A stretch of 64,000 bases of DNA, taken from the NCBI GenBank assembly GCA_030159075.1, contig BROG01000648.1:82001-146000 (forward strand), given 5' to 3'. The position numbers and the translations under genes were made by a program. Under the pieces are notes generated by a model. The model did no database searches. It was not told the DNA's origin and worked only from the letters and a program-made list of their open reading frames with translations. The stretch is from Atrina japonica (Eukaryota; Mollusca; Bivalvia; Pterioida; Pinnidae). Below are positions 47,521 through 61,615 of the stretch, one piece after another. The stretch's first letter is position 1. Each line of letters begins with the position of its first letter.

Positions 47521-49960
47521 TCACTTTTGTGATTGTATACATGTGTCAGTTTTGTGACTACAAACATGTAATAGTTTGTGATTGTATCAATGTGACAATT
47601 TTGTGATTATATACATGTGACAATTTTGTGATTGTATCAATGAGACAGTTTTGTGATTGTATACATGTGACAGTTTTGTGATTAAATACATGTGACAATT
47701 TTGTGATTGTATCAATGTGACAGTTTTGTGATTATATACATGTGACAATTTTGTGATTGTATCAATGTGACAGTTTTGTGATTGTATACATGTGACAGTT
47801 TTGTGATTATATACATGTGACAATTTTGTGATTTTATACATGTGGCAGTTATGTGATTATATACATGTGACAATTTTGTGATTGTATACATGTGACAGTT
47901 TTGTGATTGTATACATGTGACAGTTTTGTGATCATATACATGTGACAGTTTTGTGATTATATACATGTGACAATTTTGTGATTGTATACATGTGGCAGTT
48001 ATGTGATTATATACATGTGACAATTTTGTGATTGTATACATCTGTCAGTTTTGTGATTGTATACATGTGACAGTTTTGTGATTATATACATGTGACAATT
48101 TTGTGATTGTATACATGTGGCAGTTATGTGATTATATACATGTGACAATTTTGTGATTATATACATGTGACAGTTTTGTGATTGTATACATGTGACAGTT
48201 TTGTGATTATATACATGTGACAATTTTGTGATTGTATCAATGTGACAGTTTTGTGATTATATACATGTGACAGTTTTGTGATTGTATCAATGTGACAGTT
48301 TTGTGATTGTATACATGTGACAGTTTTGTGATTATATACATGTGACAATTTTGTGATTGTATACATGTGGCAGTTGTGTGATTATATACATGTGACAGTT
48401 TTGTGATTGTATACATGTGACAGTTTTGTGATTATATACATGTGACAATTTTGTGATTGTATACATGTGACAATTTTGTGATTGTATACATGTGACAGTT
48501 TTCTGATTGTATACATGTGACAGTTTTGTGATCATATACATGTGACAGTTTTGTGATTGTATCAATGTGACAGTTTTGTGATTGTATACATGTGACAGTT
48601 TTGTGATTATATACATGTGACAATTTTGTGATTGTATCAATGTGACAGTTTTGTGATTGTATACATGTGACAGTTTTGTGATTATATACATGTGACAATT
48701 TTGTTATTGTATACATGTGGCAGTTTTGTGATTATATACATGTGACAGTTTTTTGATTATATACATGTGACAATTTTGTGATTGTATACATTTGACAGTT
48801 TTGTGATTGTATCAATGTGACAGTTTTGTGATTATATACATGTGACAATTTTGTGATTGTATACATGTGACAGTTTTGTGATTATATACATGTGACAATT
48901 TTGTGATTGTATACATGTGGCAGTTATGTGATTATATACATGTGACAATTTTGTGATTGTATACATGTCAGTTTTGTGACTACAAACATGTAATAGTTTT
49001 GTGATTGTATCAATGTGAGTTTTGTGATTATATACATGTGACGATTTTATGATTGTATCAATGTAATAGTTTTGTGATTGTATACATGTGACAGTTTTGT
49101 GATTATATACATGTGACAATTTTGTGATTGTATCAATGTGACAGTTTTGTGATTATATACATGTGACAATTTTGTGATTGTATCAATGTGACAGTTTTGT
49201 GATTATATACATGTGACAATTTTGTGATTGTATCAATGTGACAGTTTTGTGATTGTATCAATGTGACAGTTTTGTGATTATATACATGTGACAATTTTGT
49301 GATTGTATACATGTGGCAGTTTTGTGATTATATACAGGTGACAGTTTTGTGATTATATACATGTGACAATTTTGTGATTGTATACATGTGACAGTTTTCT
49401 GATTGTATACATGTGACAGTTTTGTGATTGTATCAATGTGACAGTTTTGTGATTGTATACATGTGACAGTTTTGTGATTATATACATGTGACAATTTTGT
49501 GATTGTATCAATGTGACAGTTTTGTGATTGTATACATGTGACAGTTTTGTGATTATATACATGTGACAATTTTGTTATTGTATACATGTGGCAGTTTTGT
49601 GATTATATACATGTGACAGTTTTGTGATTATATACATGTGACAATTTTGTGATTGTATACATTTGACAGTTTTGTGATTGTATCAATGTGACAGTTTTGT
49701 GATTATATACATGTGACAATTTTGTGATTGTATACATGTGACAGTTTTGTGATTATATACATGTGACAATTTTGTGATTGTATACATGTGACAGTTTTGT
49801 GATTGTATCAATGTGACAGTTTTGTGATTGTATACATGTGACAGTTTTGTGATTATATACATGTGACAGTTTTGTGATTGTATACATGTGACAGTTTTGT
49901 GATTATATACATGTGACAATTTTGTGACTGTATACATGTTTATATGTGACAGTTTTGTGA
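47521..49960. repeat. 25-bp minisatellite
   Basis: About 97 copies of acagttttgtgattgtatac + atgtg, alternating 'gattgtat' and 'gattatat' forms and a 24-bp 'gtatcaatgtg' form. Minus-strand open frames (ITKLSHVYNHKTVTC) are artefacts of the cycle. Confidence 0.97.
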
Positions 49961-51350
49961 TTGTGTTCTTGTATTCATGTTTTGTTTATATTGTTAATAT
50001 CATACTTGTATTATCTCCCATTTGCATAATTGATCATTCTAAACAAAATGTTTCTTGCATTTAACAAGTACTAAAATAGGCCAAAAGCCCACTTTATTTT
50101 TTTTTTTAATTATTTCAGACATGATGTCATATATGTACAATATAATAGCATGATACACAGGTTTAATAACATAGATAATGCATTTAAATTATATGATTGT
50201 GTTATCAATCTAAAAATATATATTTTAGGTTTTCAGTTAAAATATTACAGAACCAATTTTGATTTTGTTACTTGCTAAGTGTTACAAGGACAATTATTGT
50301 TTGCCTGTTCTGTAATTATGCAACCTGATTCTTCTCAATAGAAATAATACATTACAAATGAAAATTGCTAGAATACTAAATGCATCCATCTACAGGAACA
50401 CTATTTTTATATAAGAATCATTATCAGAAATATATAGTGATATGAACTTCATACATCTGAGATTACAAAAGTAAATTCCAGTAAATATCTTCCCAAGTAA
50501 CTTCTACAACTTGGCCCAGAGCACTAAACAACTATTATCTCCTCTGCTTGTTGGGGTATCTGATGATCTATAGAACTTGCTAGGACTTTTAAAAGCACTG
50601 ATCCAGTCTCACATGATCTAGAGTATTTGATGGAATATAAAAACTGCTCAGGTATCAAATGATCTAATGTGCTTGCAGTCACATGTCAGATGATCTTTTG
50701 GTAAAATGCAAACACTGATCAGGTTTCAGGTGAGCTCATGTGATTTACGTTAGGTTTCAAAACTGAAGAGAGCTGTTGTGCTTGTAGTAAGAATTCAGGT
50801 GAGCTGTGGTGCTTGTAGTAAGAATTCAGGTGAGCTGTGGTGCTTGAATTCGGAATTCCTGATTATTTATTTTGCTTGCAGTTAAGTTTCAGGAGAGCTC
50901 ATGTCCTTACTGCTAGATTTCAGGTGAGCTTTTGTGTTTTCAGAAAGTGGTCAGGTTTGAGTTTTCCCTAGTGTTTGTCAGTAATTCTTATTGCTCGAGT
51001 GCCTACCATCATTTGGTTTTATTTATCAATATAAAGGAGTGTATGGGGATTCATGCACCACTGCTATACTAAATGATATTTCTACCATTCTGTATAATGC
51101 AGAAATATTTTTAATCCTTTGGATGAAAAAAAAAATAAAATAAAAGAAAATTTACATAGATATTGAGTAGCAGTCTTCATGGATTTATTACCAGGCAAAT
51201 GACTGAATATAAAAAAGAGTACTATGTCAGATTTAGTCTCATCATATCCACATACACTTGACATGTTATCAGAAGCAAGAGAAATCAAAATTATATCAAG
51301 TATCAGGCATTACTAATGATAGAGAAACTTCAATTTGTAATATAGAGACT
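49961..51350. other. AT-rich sequence with short decayed repeats
   Basis: Around 50,720-50,940 a decayed unit of about 30 bp ('ttcaggtgagctgtggtgct') occurs four to six times. Nothing else recognised. Confidence 0.55.
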
Positions 51351-51354
51351 CTCC

Positions 51355-52815
51355 TGGGCACAATGGCTTGAGCACAAATGTTGACATAATTCATTGAGAG
51401 CACAGTGGTTTAAGAACTGCACTTGGTATTGTTAATTGAGACCATACTGGTTTGAGAACTGCACTTGGTATTGGTCATTGAGAAAACAGTAGTTTGAAAA
51501 TTGCACGTGGTATTTTTCATTGAGAGCACAATGGTTTGAGCACTGCACTTGGTATTGTTAATTGAGAGCACAGTGATTTGAGAACTGCACTTGGATTTGT
51601 TAATTGAGCACAGTACTTTGAGCATTGCACTTGGATTTGTTCATTGAGAGCACAGTGGTTTAAGCACTGCACTTGGTATTGTTCATTGAGAGCACAGTGG
51701 TTTAAGCTCTGCACTTGGTATTGTTCATTGAGAGCACAGTGGTTTAAGCATTGCACTTGGTATTGTAAATTGAGAGCACAGTGATCTGAGCACTGCACTT
51801 GGTATTGTTCATTAAGCATTGTATGCTGAGCATTGCTCTTGGAGCAGTGGTTTGAGCACTGCACTTGCTACTGTTCATTGAGAGCACAGTGGTTTGAGCA
51901 CTTCAATCTTTTAAGCATTGCACTTGGCATTGTTCATTGAGAGCACAGTGATCTGAGCACTGCACTTGGTATTGTTCATTGAGAGCACAGTGATCTGAGC
52001 ACTGCACTTGGTATTGTTCATTGAGAGCACAGTGGTTTGAGCAATACACTTGGTATTGTGAATTGAGAGCACAGTGGTTTGAGCACAGCATACTTTGAGC
52101 ATTGCACATGGTATTGTTCATTGAGAGCACAGTGATCTGAGTGGTGCACTTGGTATTGTTCATTGAGCACAGTGGTTTGAGCTTTACACATGGCATTTTT
52201 CATTGAGCACAGTGGTTTGAGCACTACACTTGGTATTGTTCATTGAGACCACAGTGGTTTGAGCACTACACTTGGTATTGTTCATTGAGCACAGTGGTTT
52301 GAGGACTACACTTGGTATTGTTCATTGAGACCACAGTGGTTTGAGTGCTACACTTGGTATTGTTCATTGAGCACAGTGATTTGAGCACTACACTTGGTAT
52401 TGTTAATTGAGAGCACAGTGGTTTGCACACTGCATACTTTAAGCATTGCACTTGGCATTGTTCATTGAGAGCACAGTGATCAGAGCACTGCACTTGGTAT
52501 TGTTCATTGAGAGCACAGTGGTTTGAGCACTGCACTTGGTATTGTTCATTGAGCACAGTAGTTTGAGCACTGCACTTGGTATTGTGAATTGAGAGCACAG
52601 TGGTTTGAGCACAGTATACTTTGAGCATTGCACTTGGTATTGTTCATTGAGAGCACAGTGATCTGAGCAGTGCACTTGGTATTGTTCATTGAGCACAGTG
52701 GTTTGAGCACTATACATGGCATTTTTCATTGAGCACAGTGGTTTGAGCACTACACTTGGTATTGTTCACTGAAAGCGCAGTGGTTTGAGCACTACACTTG
52801 GTATTGTTCATCAAC
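51355..52815. repeat. 42-bp minisatellite (39-bp variant)
   Basis: About 35 copies of gcacttggtattgttcattg + agagcacagtggtttgagcact. A higher-order block containing 'gtggtttgagcacagcatac' recurs at 52,070 and 52,600 (about 525 bp). Open frames on minus are artefacts. Confidence 0.96.
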
Positions 52816-52889
52816 ACACTGTCAGCTTGTAATTTCATCACTCAGCTTCATGTTTTTATGAATCAGTTAAGCACAACTACATAGACTTT

Positions 52890-55140
52890 CTACAATTTAG
52901 AACATCACATTTTGTCAGCTTCTTGGATTAGTACATCACATCCTGTCAGTTTCCTGGATTAGTACATCACATCCTGTCAGCTTCTTGGATTAATACATTA
53001 CATCCTGTCAGCTTCCTGGATTAGTACATCACATCCTGTCAGCTGTCAGCTTCTTGGATTAGTACATCACATCCTGTCAGCTGTCAGCTTCTTGGATTAG
53101 TGCATCACATCCTGTCAGCTTCTTGGATTAATACAGCACATCCTGTCAGCTTCTTGGATTAGTACATCACATCCTGTCAGCTTCCTGGATTAGTACATTA
53201 CATCCTGTCAGCTTCTTGGATTAGTACATCACAACCTGTCAGCTTCCTGGATTAGTACATCACAACCTGTCAGCTTCCTGGATTAGTACATGACATCCTA
53301 TCAGATTATTGGATTAGTACAACTCATCCTGTCAGCTTCTTGGATTAATACATCACCTCCTGTCAGCTTCTTGGATTAATACATCACATATCACATCCTG
53401 TCAGCTTCTTGGATTAGTACATCACATCATGTCAGCTTCCTGGATTAGTACATCACATCCTGCCAGCTTCCTGGATTAGTACATCACATATCACATCCTG
53501 TCAGCTTCTTGGATTAATACATCACATCCTGTCCACTTCCTGGATTAGTACATCACATCCTGTCAGCTTCTTTGATTAATACATCACATATCACATCCTA
53601 TCAGCTTCTTGGATTAATACATCACATCCTGTCAGCTTCTTGGATTAGTACATCACATCCTGTCAGCTTCTTGGATTAGTACATCACATCCTGTCAGCTT
53701 CTTGGATTAGTACATCACAACCTGTCAGCTTCCTGGATTAGTACATTACATCCTGTCAGCTTCTTGGATTAGTACATCACATCCTGTCAGCTTCCTGGAT
53801 TAGTACATGACATCCTGTCAGCTTCTTGGATTAGTACATCTCATCCTGTCAGCTTCTTGGATTAATACATCACATATCACATCCTATCAGATTATTGGAT
53901 TAGTACATTACATCCTGTCAGCCTCTTGGATTAGTACATCACATCCTGTCAGCTTCTTGGATTAGTACATCACAACCTGTCAGCTTTCTGGATTAGTACA
54001 TTACATCCTGTCAGCTTCTTGGATTAGTACATCACATCCTGTCAGCTTCCTGGATTAGTACATGACATCCTGTCAGCTTCTTGGATTAGTACATCTCATC
54101 CTGTCATCTTCTTGGATTAATACATCACATATCACATCCTATCAGATTATTGGATTAGTACATTACATCCTGTCAGCTTCTTGTATTAGTACATCACATC
54201 CTGTCAGCTTCTTGGATTAGTACATCACATCCTGTCAGCTTCTTGGATTAATACATCACATCCTGTCAGCTTCTTGGATTAGTACATCACATCCTGTCAG
54301 CTTCTTGGATTAGTACATCTCATCCTGTCAGCTTCTTGGATTAATACATCACATATCACATCCTATCAGATTATTGGATTAGTACATTACATCCTGTCAG
54401 CTTCTTGGATTAGTACATCACATCCTGTCAGCTTCTTGGATTAGTACATCACATCCTGTGAGCTTCTTGGATTAATACATCACATCTTGTCAGCTTCTTG
54501 GATTAATACATCACATCCTGTCAGCTTCTTGGATTAGTACATCACATCCTGTCAGCTTCTTGGATTAATACATCACATCCTGTCAGCTTCTTGGATTAGT
54601 ACATCACATCTTGTCAGCTTCTTGGATTAATACATCACATCCTGTCAGCTTCTTGGATTAGTACATCACATCCTGTCAGCTTCTTGGATTAGTACATCTC
54701 ATCCTGTCAGCTTCTTGGATTAATACATCACATATCACATCCTATCAGATTATTGGATTAGTACATTACATCCTGTCAGCTTCTTGGATTAGTACATCAC
54801 ATCCTGTCAGCTTCTTGGATTAGTACATCAGATCCTGTCAGCTTCTTGGATTAATACATCACATCCTGTCAGCTTCTTGGATTAGTACATCACATCCTGT
54901 CAGCTTCTTGGATTAGTACATCACATCCTGTCAGCTTCTTGGATTAGTACATCACATTCTGTCAGCTTCTTGGATTAGTACATGACATCCTGTCAGCTTC
55001 TTGGATTAGTACATCTCATCCTGTCAGCTTCTTGGATTAATACATCACATATCACATCCTATCAGATTATTGGATTAGTACATTACATCCTGTCAGCTTC
55101 TTGGTTTAGTACACCACATCCTGTCAGCTTCCTGGATTTT
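52890..55140. repeat. 31-bp minisatellite with variant-marked blocks
   Basis: About 72 copies of cttcttggattagtacatca + catcctgtcag. A marker variant 'catcctatcagattattgg' appears near 53,290, 53,880, 54,137, 54,360, 54,738 and 55,054, dividing the array into unequal blocks. Confidence 0.97.
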
Positions 55141-56135
55141 GATTGGTTCCTTTTATATGCTGTCTAAGCAGTGTAGTATCCGTCTTCTCTTGACAATAGC
55201 AAGTAACTATTACTGGCAACTGATCATAAATGATCAAGAAAAGATACAAGGTAAACTACAATCATTTGAATTACTCACAAACTCTGATGTAATAGAAATA
55301 CCATGATTGCGTAAGAGAGATATTTTATATGTTGTTTTAAGAACATAACATTCCTTCTTTAATTCTAATCAATAGATTATCCTCATCGCCCAATCACAAT
55401 AACCATTGATCCGCAGTAATGAAACCCTGCATCAGGTAACAGAGCTTCAATAAAAGTGCTGTTTTAATTCAGTATTTGCCACAATTTAATGAAAATGATT
55501 TTTAATGAATTTGTTATAAAATGCGATACCCTGCAAATTTATTGATTTTACTTTTGGTCAAATTACTTTTGCCATGTAATGACACCCGAGTAAAAACAGA
55601 GTTATACGAGTGATCAATGTCCTTTGTTTTCTTATTGTTTCTTCACATGATAACTTAAATATAAATCGGAAATAAGGTTCATTAGTGGCTTACAATTAAG
55701 GCCTGAATTGTTTTGTTATATGTAACTGGAAAACAAATGCATTGTTGTATATCTCACACTTGATAAGTGACTGTAATACTTACCTGTAATTAACAAGTAA
55801 TATCACAGGTACAGAACATTTGCTTACAGAATTCTATCAATTTGAACGAAAAGTACTAGATTCATTAGCATTAAAGCAGATAGCAGTATTACTGAGATTA
55901 GTTTACAAAAGACTAAATGTGTGTTTGTTGTATTGTCTATTGATGTAGATATCTGTGAAGAGACACACTGTCTTCAGTTGTCAGTAATCACAGAAATCAA
56001 TCAGAGTTACTAATGCTTCTATGTCTGTTAACTTTGCATTCACATAAAAAATTAGTTATGTGGTTGTTTTGATCTAAAGAAAAAATGTTTTCTTATTGAT
56101 AATTAACAAAAACATGAATTTTTAGCAGCAGTATT
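55141..56135. other. AT-rich sequence, no feature recognised
   Basis: No array, open frame or splice-site pair that I can support. Confidence 0.5.
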
Positions 56136-56139
56136 TTTT

Positions 56140-56392
56140 GCTGTTTATTTATTTATTTATTTATTGGTCTATTGGATTTGTCAGGGTTGTGATATTGGTT
56201 TTTTACACCAGTTTTTAATGGTGGAGGAGAGAAGCCAGTTACAATGTAACAAAGAAGGAACCACTGTGCTTCAACAAGTAAACTGGCAAACTTTGTAACA
56301 AAATCAGATGAAGGTACAGTAGGGATGAGAGAATTTGTGGTTTAAAGTGTGATGCTGTAACTACTCTACCATGGAGTCTCCCCAAGTGTTTT
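56140..56392 (-). mobile_element. Decayed tRNA-related SINE (minus strand)
   Basis: Minus-strand reading starts ggggagactccatggtagag, a tRNA-like head. It continues with 'ccagtttacttgttgaagc' and ends in a (TAAA)-type tail, seen on plus as tttatttatttatttatt (56,146-56,164). It resembles a bivalve SINE family in layout. The internal promoter boxes are eroded. Confidence 0.55.
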
Positions 56393-57700
56393 GTTTGAAA
56401 GAAAACTTTGAAAGTTTTAGAATGAAAATGTTACTGTGTCCTTGTACACAATCCATTGTTCTGGCTATACTGTATCAGGGATACTAATAAGACTTAAAGA
56501 TTTGATTGATATGTTCATTAATTATGTATTGTATGAATTCAACAAAACATTTTGTTTTTAGTATTGTGGTAATGCTTTATGCCACACTCAACAATTTTTC
56601 AGTTATAGGCTTATCATGTTTATAAAAATATAGTGTTGAAGGATAAAATCCACTCTCAGTTAACCATGAATACCACATATGACATCTGAATTCTGTGATT
56701 TTACTAGCAAACTGTCTCAAAACATCTGCTCAAGTGCTAGTGGGACAGGGAAGGGGGCATGACAACATGCGCTAACTAGAAAGAAGAGACTTTTGGGTAT
56801 AAAGTGTTGTGCCCAAACCACACAGTTACAGACGCCACTTTATAAAAGAGTGCAAATGTTTCTTAAACTGTCTTAACAGTAAAGACATTTGACATAATAT
56901 TTCATCAAAAATTTCTATTTATTGAAAATCATTGATTGTTTTTAAAACTGCATCCCCAATCAAGATACATAGGGCTGGAAAAAGCTTTAGCTTTCATCAT
57001 AACTTGAGCTATATATGCAGGCAGTGTGGTTGAATTGTGAAGTAGTTAAGGTCAAATGTGAAGGTCAAGGTAAGTAGGAAGGTCCTAGTAAACTAGGCCA
57101 CCACATTTGATTTTCATATGAAGTTACAATACTCTAAACACATGAATCAACTACTTTTTCATAGCTATTTAAGGTCAATTCTTCATTCCAATTTAATAGA
57201 TATCTTGACATATATTTATGATGTTCATTGAAGGCATGGAACCATTCTACACCAATTTCACTTCTTTTCTTTCATTCTTTCTTTTATATGCAGGGTAAAC
57301 AATGTAGGCCAATACTGAATCATGTCCGTAAAAGATATAAAAAAAATACAACAAAAACATGATATTACAAAAGTTTTCAATAGATCTTGATTCCCAGTAA
57401 TCAATATTTTCTACTATTACATGGTGAGTGTTACAGTCTCCACAGAACTGTGTAAAATGATTTCAGGAGCTAAATATCTGACTAAGTATCTCAGGCGATA
57501 TTTTTGATGAAATAAAAAGGTTGGCATTTTGCCAGATCATTTTACCAGAAATGTTACATAAATATCATAAATGGTAACTTGTACCAGTACTACTTCATAA
57601 GCTTCAAACTCAAAATCCTGTAAAGGTCTGGTCAAACTCACAAATATATATCTTTTAGTCTACTTATAGTCTTCAAATTGATATTTCTTGGAAGATGAAA
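56393..57700. other. AT-rich sequence, no feature recognised
   Basis: Nothing supportable as a gene or RNA. Confidence 0.5.
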
Positions 57701-57860
57701 GAGGTCTCCATGACCGAATGGTAAGAGCATCATGTTTTATATTATGTTTTAATTGTTGGTGCAAGTTTTAGCCTCTTGGATACATAAACCATGTTTATTT
57801 GGGGAAATTTGTTAGTAGCAGAAGGGGACCTGCCTCTTTCTAAACTAACTGTAGGCATTT
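57700..57860 (+). mobile_element. Possible decayed tRNA-derived SINE head
   Basis: 'ggtctccatgaccgaatggt' followed by 'aagagcatcatg' looks like the 5' half (acceptor and D arm) of a tRNA with an A-box. The B-box is not intact. Too degraded to be a tRNA gene. Confidence 0.4.
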
Positions 57861-58185
57861 TCTTTCTTCTGTCAATAAAAATTGGTCTATCAACATGCAT
57901 TATTGAAATTATGCTGAGTATGGCGTAAAATAAAAATTAAACAAGAGGAAAAAAAGAGTAAATGAAAATAATTTTAATATCCTAATAAAATAAATGTAAG
58001 TAATATATATATCATGATCAGTAATTATAAGTCATTTTGATATCATAATAGAGTAATTATTAGTGATTTTGATATCATGAGAAATATAGTAAATGTAAGT
58101 AAATCAGATATTATAATAGAGTAACAAAGTAATTTTTATAAATGAAATACATATATAAGTAATTTTGATATTATGATAGAGATAA
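57861..58185. other. AT-rich sequence with short 'agtaattttgatatcat' repeats
   Basis: From 57,960 to 58,185 'gtaatt..tgatat(c/t)at' recurs about five times, a very decayed short tandem repeat. Confidence 0.55.
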
Positions 58186-58189
58186 TTAC

Positions 58190-59175
58190 TACAATGTTGA
58201 CCACTAACACAGTGATATAACAGGTACTTAACAGACAATACTAAACCACTAACACAGTGACATGACAGTTGTTTAACAGAGACAATGACTACACCACTAA
58301 CACAATGACATGACAGGTGTTTAACAGCGACAATGACTAGACCACTAACACAATGACATGACAGGTGTTTAACAGCGACAATGACTAGACCACTAACACA
58401 ATGACATGACAGTTGTTTAACAGAGACAATGACTACACCACTAACACAATGACATGACAGGTGTTTAACAGCGACAATGACTAGACCACTAACACAATGA
58501 CATGACAGTTGTTTAACAGAGACAATGACTAGACCACTAACACAATGACATGACAGGTGTTTAACAGCGACAATGACTAGACCACTAACACAATGACATG
58601 ACAGGTGTTTAACAGCGACAATGACTAGACCACTAACACAGTGACATGACAGGTGTTTAACAGCGACAATGACTAGACCACTAACACAGTGACATGACAG
58701 GTGTTTAACAGCGACAATGACTAGACCACTAACACAATGACATGACAGGTGTTTAACAGCAACAATGACTAGACCACTAACACAATGACATGACAGGTGT
58801 TTAACAGAGACAATGACTACACCACTAACACAATGACATGACAGGTGTTTAACAGCGACAATGACTAGACCACTAACACAATGACATGACAGGTGTTTAA
58901 CAGCGACAATGACTAGACCACTAACACAATGACATGACAGGTGTTTAACAGCAACAATGACTAGACCACTAACACAGTGACATGACAGGTGTTTAACAGA
59001 GACACTGACTAGACCATTGACACAATGACATGACAGGTGTTTAACAGAGACACTGACTAGACCATTGACACAATGACATGACAGGTGTTTAACAGAGACA
59101 CTGACTAGACCATTGACACAATGACATGACAGGTGTTTAACAGAAATAATGACTAAACCACTAACACAGTGACAT
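58190..59175. repeat. 48-bp minisatellite
   Basis: About 20 copies of actaacacaatgacatgaca + ggtgtttaacagcgacaatgactagacc. The last four copies are a distinct 'cattgacacaatg / agagacactg' subtype, locally homogenised. Confidence 0.96.
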
Positions 59176-59725
59176 ATAACTAGACATTTTAAAGCTCATC
59201 CTGTCTTAAATTCACTATTAATCACCACAGGCTTATAAATGACATGTATGCCCATGTTCCCATAAGTTAAGTTAGAAAAATTTGCTTTTATAATAAATTT
59301 ATTCTCTCATCTAAGTGTGAAAATGGCGAAAATTGGTGCAAATTTCCAGGCATACAGTACAATATTTGCTATAGATAAGATACAATAAATCTAAGTAATA
59401 GACTTATGATTCTTTTTGTGAGCCACAGCTGAGGTTTTTGGCCTGATTGATATTACACACCTGCTGTATACCTGGAAAAATTTGCTGTCATTCATTTTTT
59501 GGCCTTAAACAAGAGGACAAATTGTAAATGAAAGCAAAATTTTCAAGCTTGATAATTAAAGCATACACATATATGCCGTCCCTGAGATTATGGTTGTTTA
59601 GGGAAAATTCATGATGAGCAAATTTCCTGTTGAAAACAGGCAAAAATAATCCAGGCAAACATTTTCAAGCACACAGTATTTTTAAAGTTACCACTCCCTG
59701 ATTTACAGGGCTTTTGGCATCATCT
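59176..59725. other. AT-rich spacer, no feature recognised
   Basis: Nothing supportable as a gene or RNA. Confidence 0.5.
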
Positions 59726-60010
59726 TAAGGATTTGTACACAGATCTTTTACACGACACCTTAAGGATTTGAACACAGACCTCTTATATGTGAGGGGAGGT
59801 CTATGGTATGACATCTTAAGGATATGAACAAAGACCACTTACATGTGAGGGGAGGTCTATGGTATGACACCTTAAGGATTTGAACACAGACCTCTTATAT
59901 GTGAGGGGAGGTCTATGGTATGATCTCTTAAGGATATGAACAAAGACCACTTCCATGTGAGGGGAGGTTTACGGTATGACACCTTAAGGATTTGAATACA
60001 GACAGGGTTT
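59726..60010. repeat. 56-bp repeat, left segment
   Basis: About five copies of gacctcttacatgtgagggg + aggtctatggtatgacaccttaaggatttgaacaca, broken off near 60,000. Confidence 0.9.
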
Positions 60011-61052
60011 AATACACCTATTTTTTTTGGAAAGGGTCATGTACCCTTTAAATTGGGAATTTGATGTTGCAATGGGCTAAAGTTGGTAAAATAATAATAT
60101 TAATTATGGTAATTTTACTAATAAAATAAAAAATAAAGATACAAATTTGTGATTCATTTATCTCTTTACAAAACTGACAACATGGATTTCAATTGAAGAC
60201 ATGAAGGTATTAAATCAGATTTTTTTTGGTATAATTATCAAAGGTTAGTGAACATAATTGGGAAATTTTTACTCAAAATTGGAAAAAAACATAACTGATT
60301 TTGTTTTGGGAATGGGCCCTTTTACCGGACCCATATGTTGATGATATTAATCCCTGACAGACCTCCTACATGTGAGGGGATGTCTTTGGTATTACACCTT
60401 AAATGGATAGTTCACCCTTTTGACAAGTTTTATTTAAAATAAAGATTATGATTCCCTGAATACATTCTGAAAATATTATAAGAAATAACCGAAATACAGA
60501 AATTTTATTACAATAAAATTACCGCTATAGGAACCGGCCATACTGTTTTGCAAACAATAAAAAAGACAGCCCCCTCTGTTGTTTGTGATGTAGGCTACAC
60601 CCTTCTTTTCACAAACACCAAATACATACATGCTTACAGATTCCGGATCACAATTTTTTTCAAATAATATCAAAATGTCGGTTTTCGAATTTTAAAAAGT
60701 TAGCTTAAAATAAAGTTAAATGGTAAAGGAATAAAAATTCTAAAATCCTGTATTTGTTATAAATAATTATTGATTGAACTCGCTTTGCATCAATTAAGAA
60801 TCTACCCAGAGACATACATAGCACATATTTATATACATGTCTGATATACCCTAGTGTCAGGATTTTTTTCTGTGTGCTTTGATTTCAGTGTAGTGTAGAT
60901 TCTGAGATATAATCATAGATGTATATCCTTATTAAAGCACCCACTGTGACAGTCCTAATTCAGGAACATGCCATACACAAACGCTTGGGCACTGTGTATA
61001 AAGTTGGCTGGCTTGTGTTGTTATAGCTTTGTTTGATGCAAAGGATAAGATT

Positions 61053-61088
<36 letters not shown>

Positions 61089-61615
61089 GCGCCAATACTA
61101 AATACTCCATTATAACTGAGGCATTCAAAATATATAAAGCTTCTCAATTCTCAACAACCCTGACAACGTAAGTCGTTCACATTGCAGTTTTCTACAAGAA
61201 TCATTATAATTTAGTATGGCTAGGGACGTCCCTGGATTTACATCCACCATGTTTACCACAAGTTTTCATACACTGTAATCTTGTCCCAAATGTCGATGAT
61301 AGAATAGACCGTGTAACAACAATTCAAAATTATATAGGGCCAAAAAAAAAACCCAGAAATTTTAATTCATTATATATCACAGAAAAAATTTACTTTCGTC
61401 ATTTGACAGCTGGACATATGTTGTCAGCTGGACATATGTTGTTAGTTTGAGCACTGACCGCTGTATTGAGTGCATGTCTGGCCAAACTGACTCTCATTTT
61501 TGGCAACATTTATCAATTCATTTTTTTCAAAAATACATCGCTGAAATTAATCAATTCACATGTCAATTGATCTGTCAACATCTATACCAAATTCTGGAAC
61601 AGTTATCTAGGCAGT
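60011..61615. other. Non-repeat sequence splitting the 56-bp array
   Basis: It contains one stray 56-bp unit at 60,355-60,405. A segment at 60,405-60,690 has the look of a dispersed repeat (tagttcaccctttt...ctgttgtttgtgatgtaggc) with a 65-codon minus-strand open frame that I do not regard as a gene. A (TC)n tract lies at 61,051-61,084. Confidence 0.6.
61051..61084. repeat. (TC)n microsatellite
   Basis: About 17 uninterrupted CT units. Confidence 0.98.

Noticed and set aside
57700..57735. tRNA gene with 'gaccgaatggt' D-arm
   Set aside because: Only the 5' half is tRNA-like; anticodon and T arms cannot be formed.
60476..60673. 65-codon minus-strand gene
   Set aside because: Lies in sequence with dispersed-repeat character, without splice sites or a recognisable domain.
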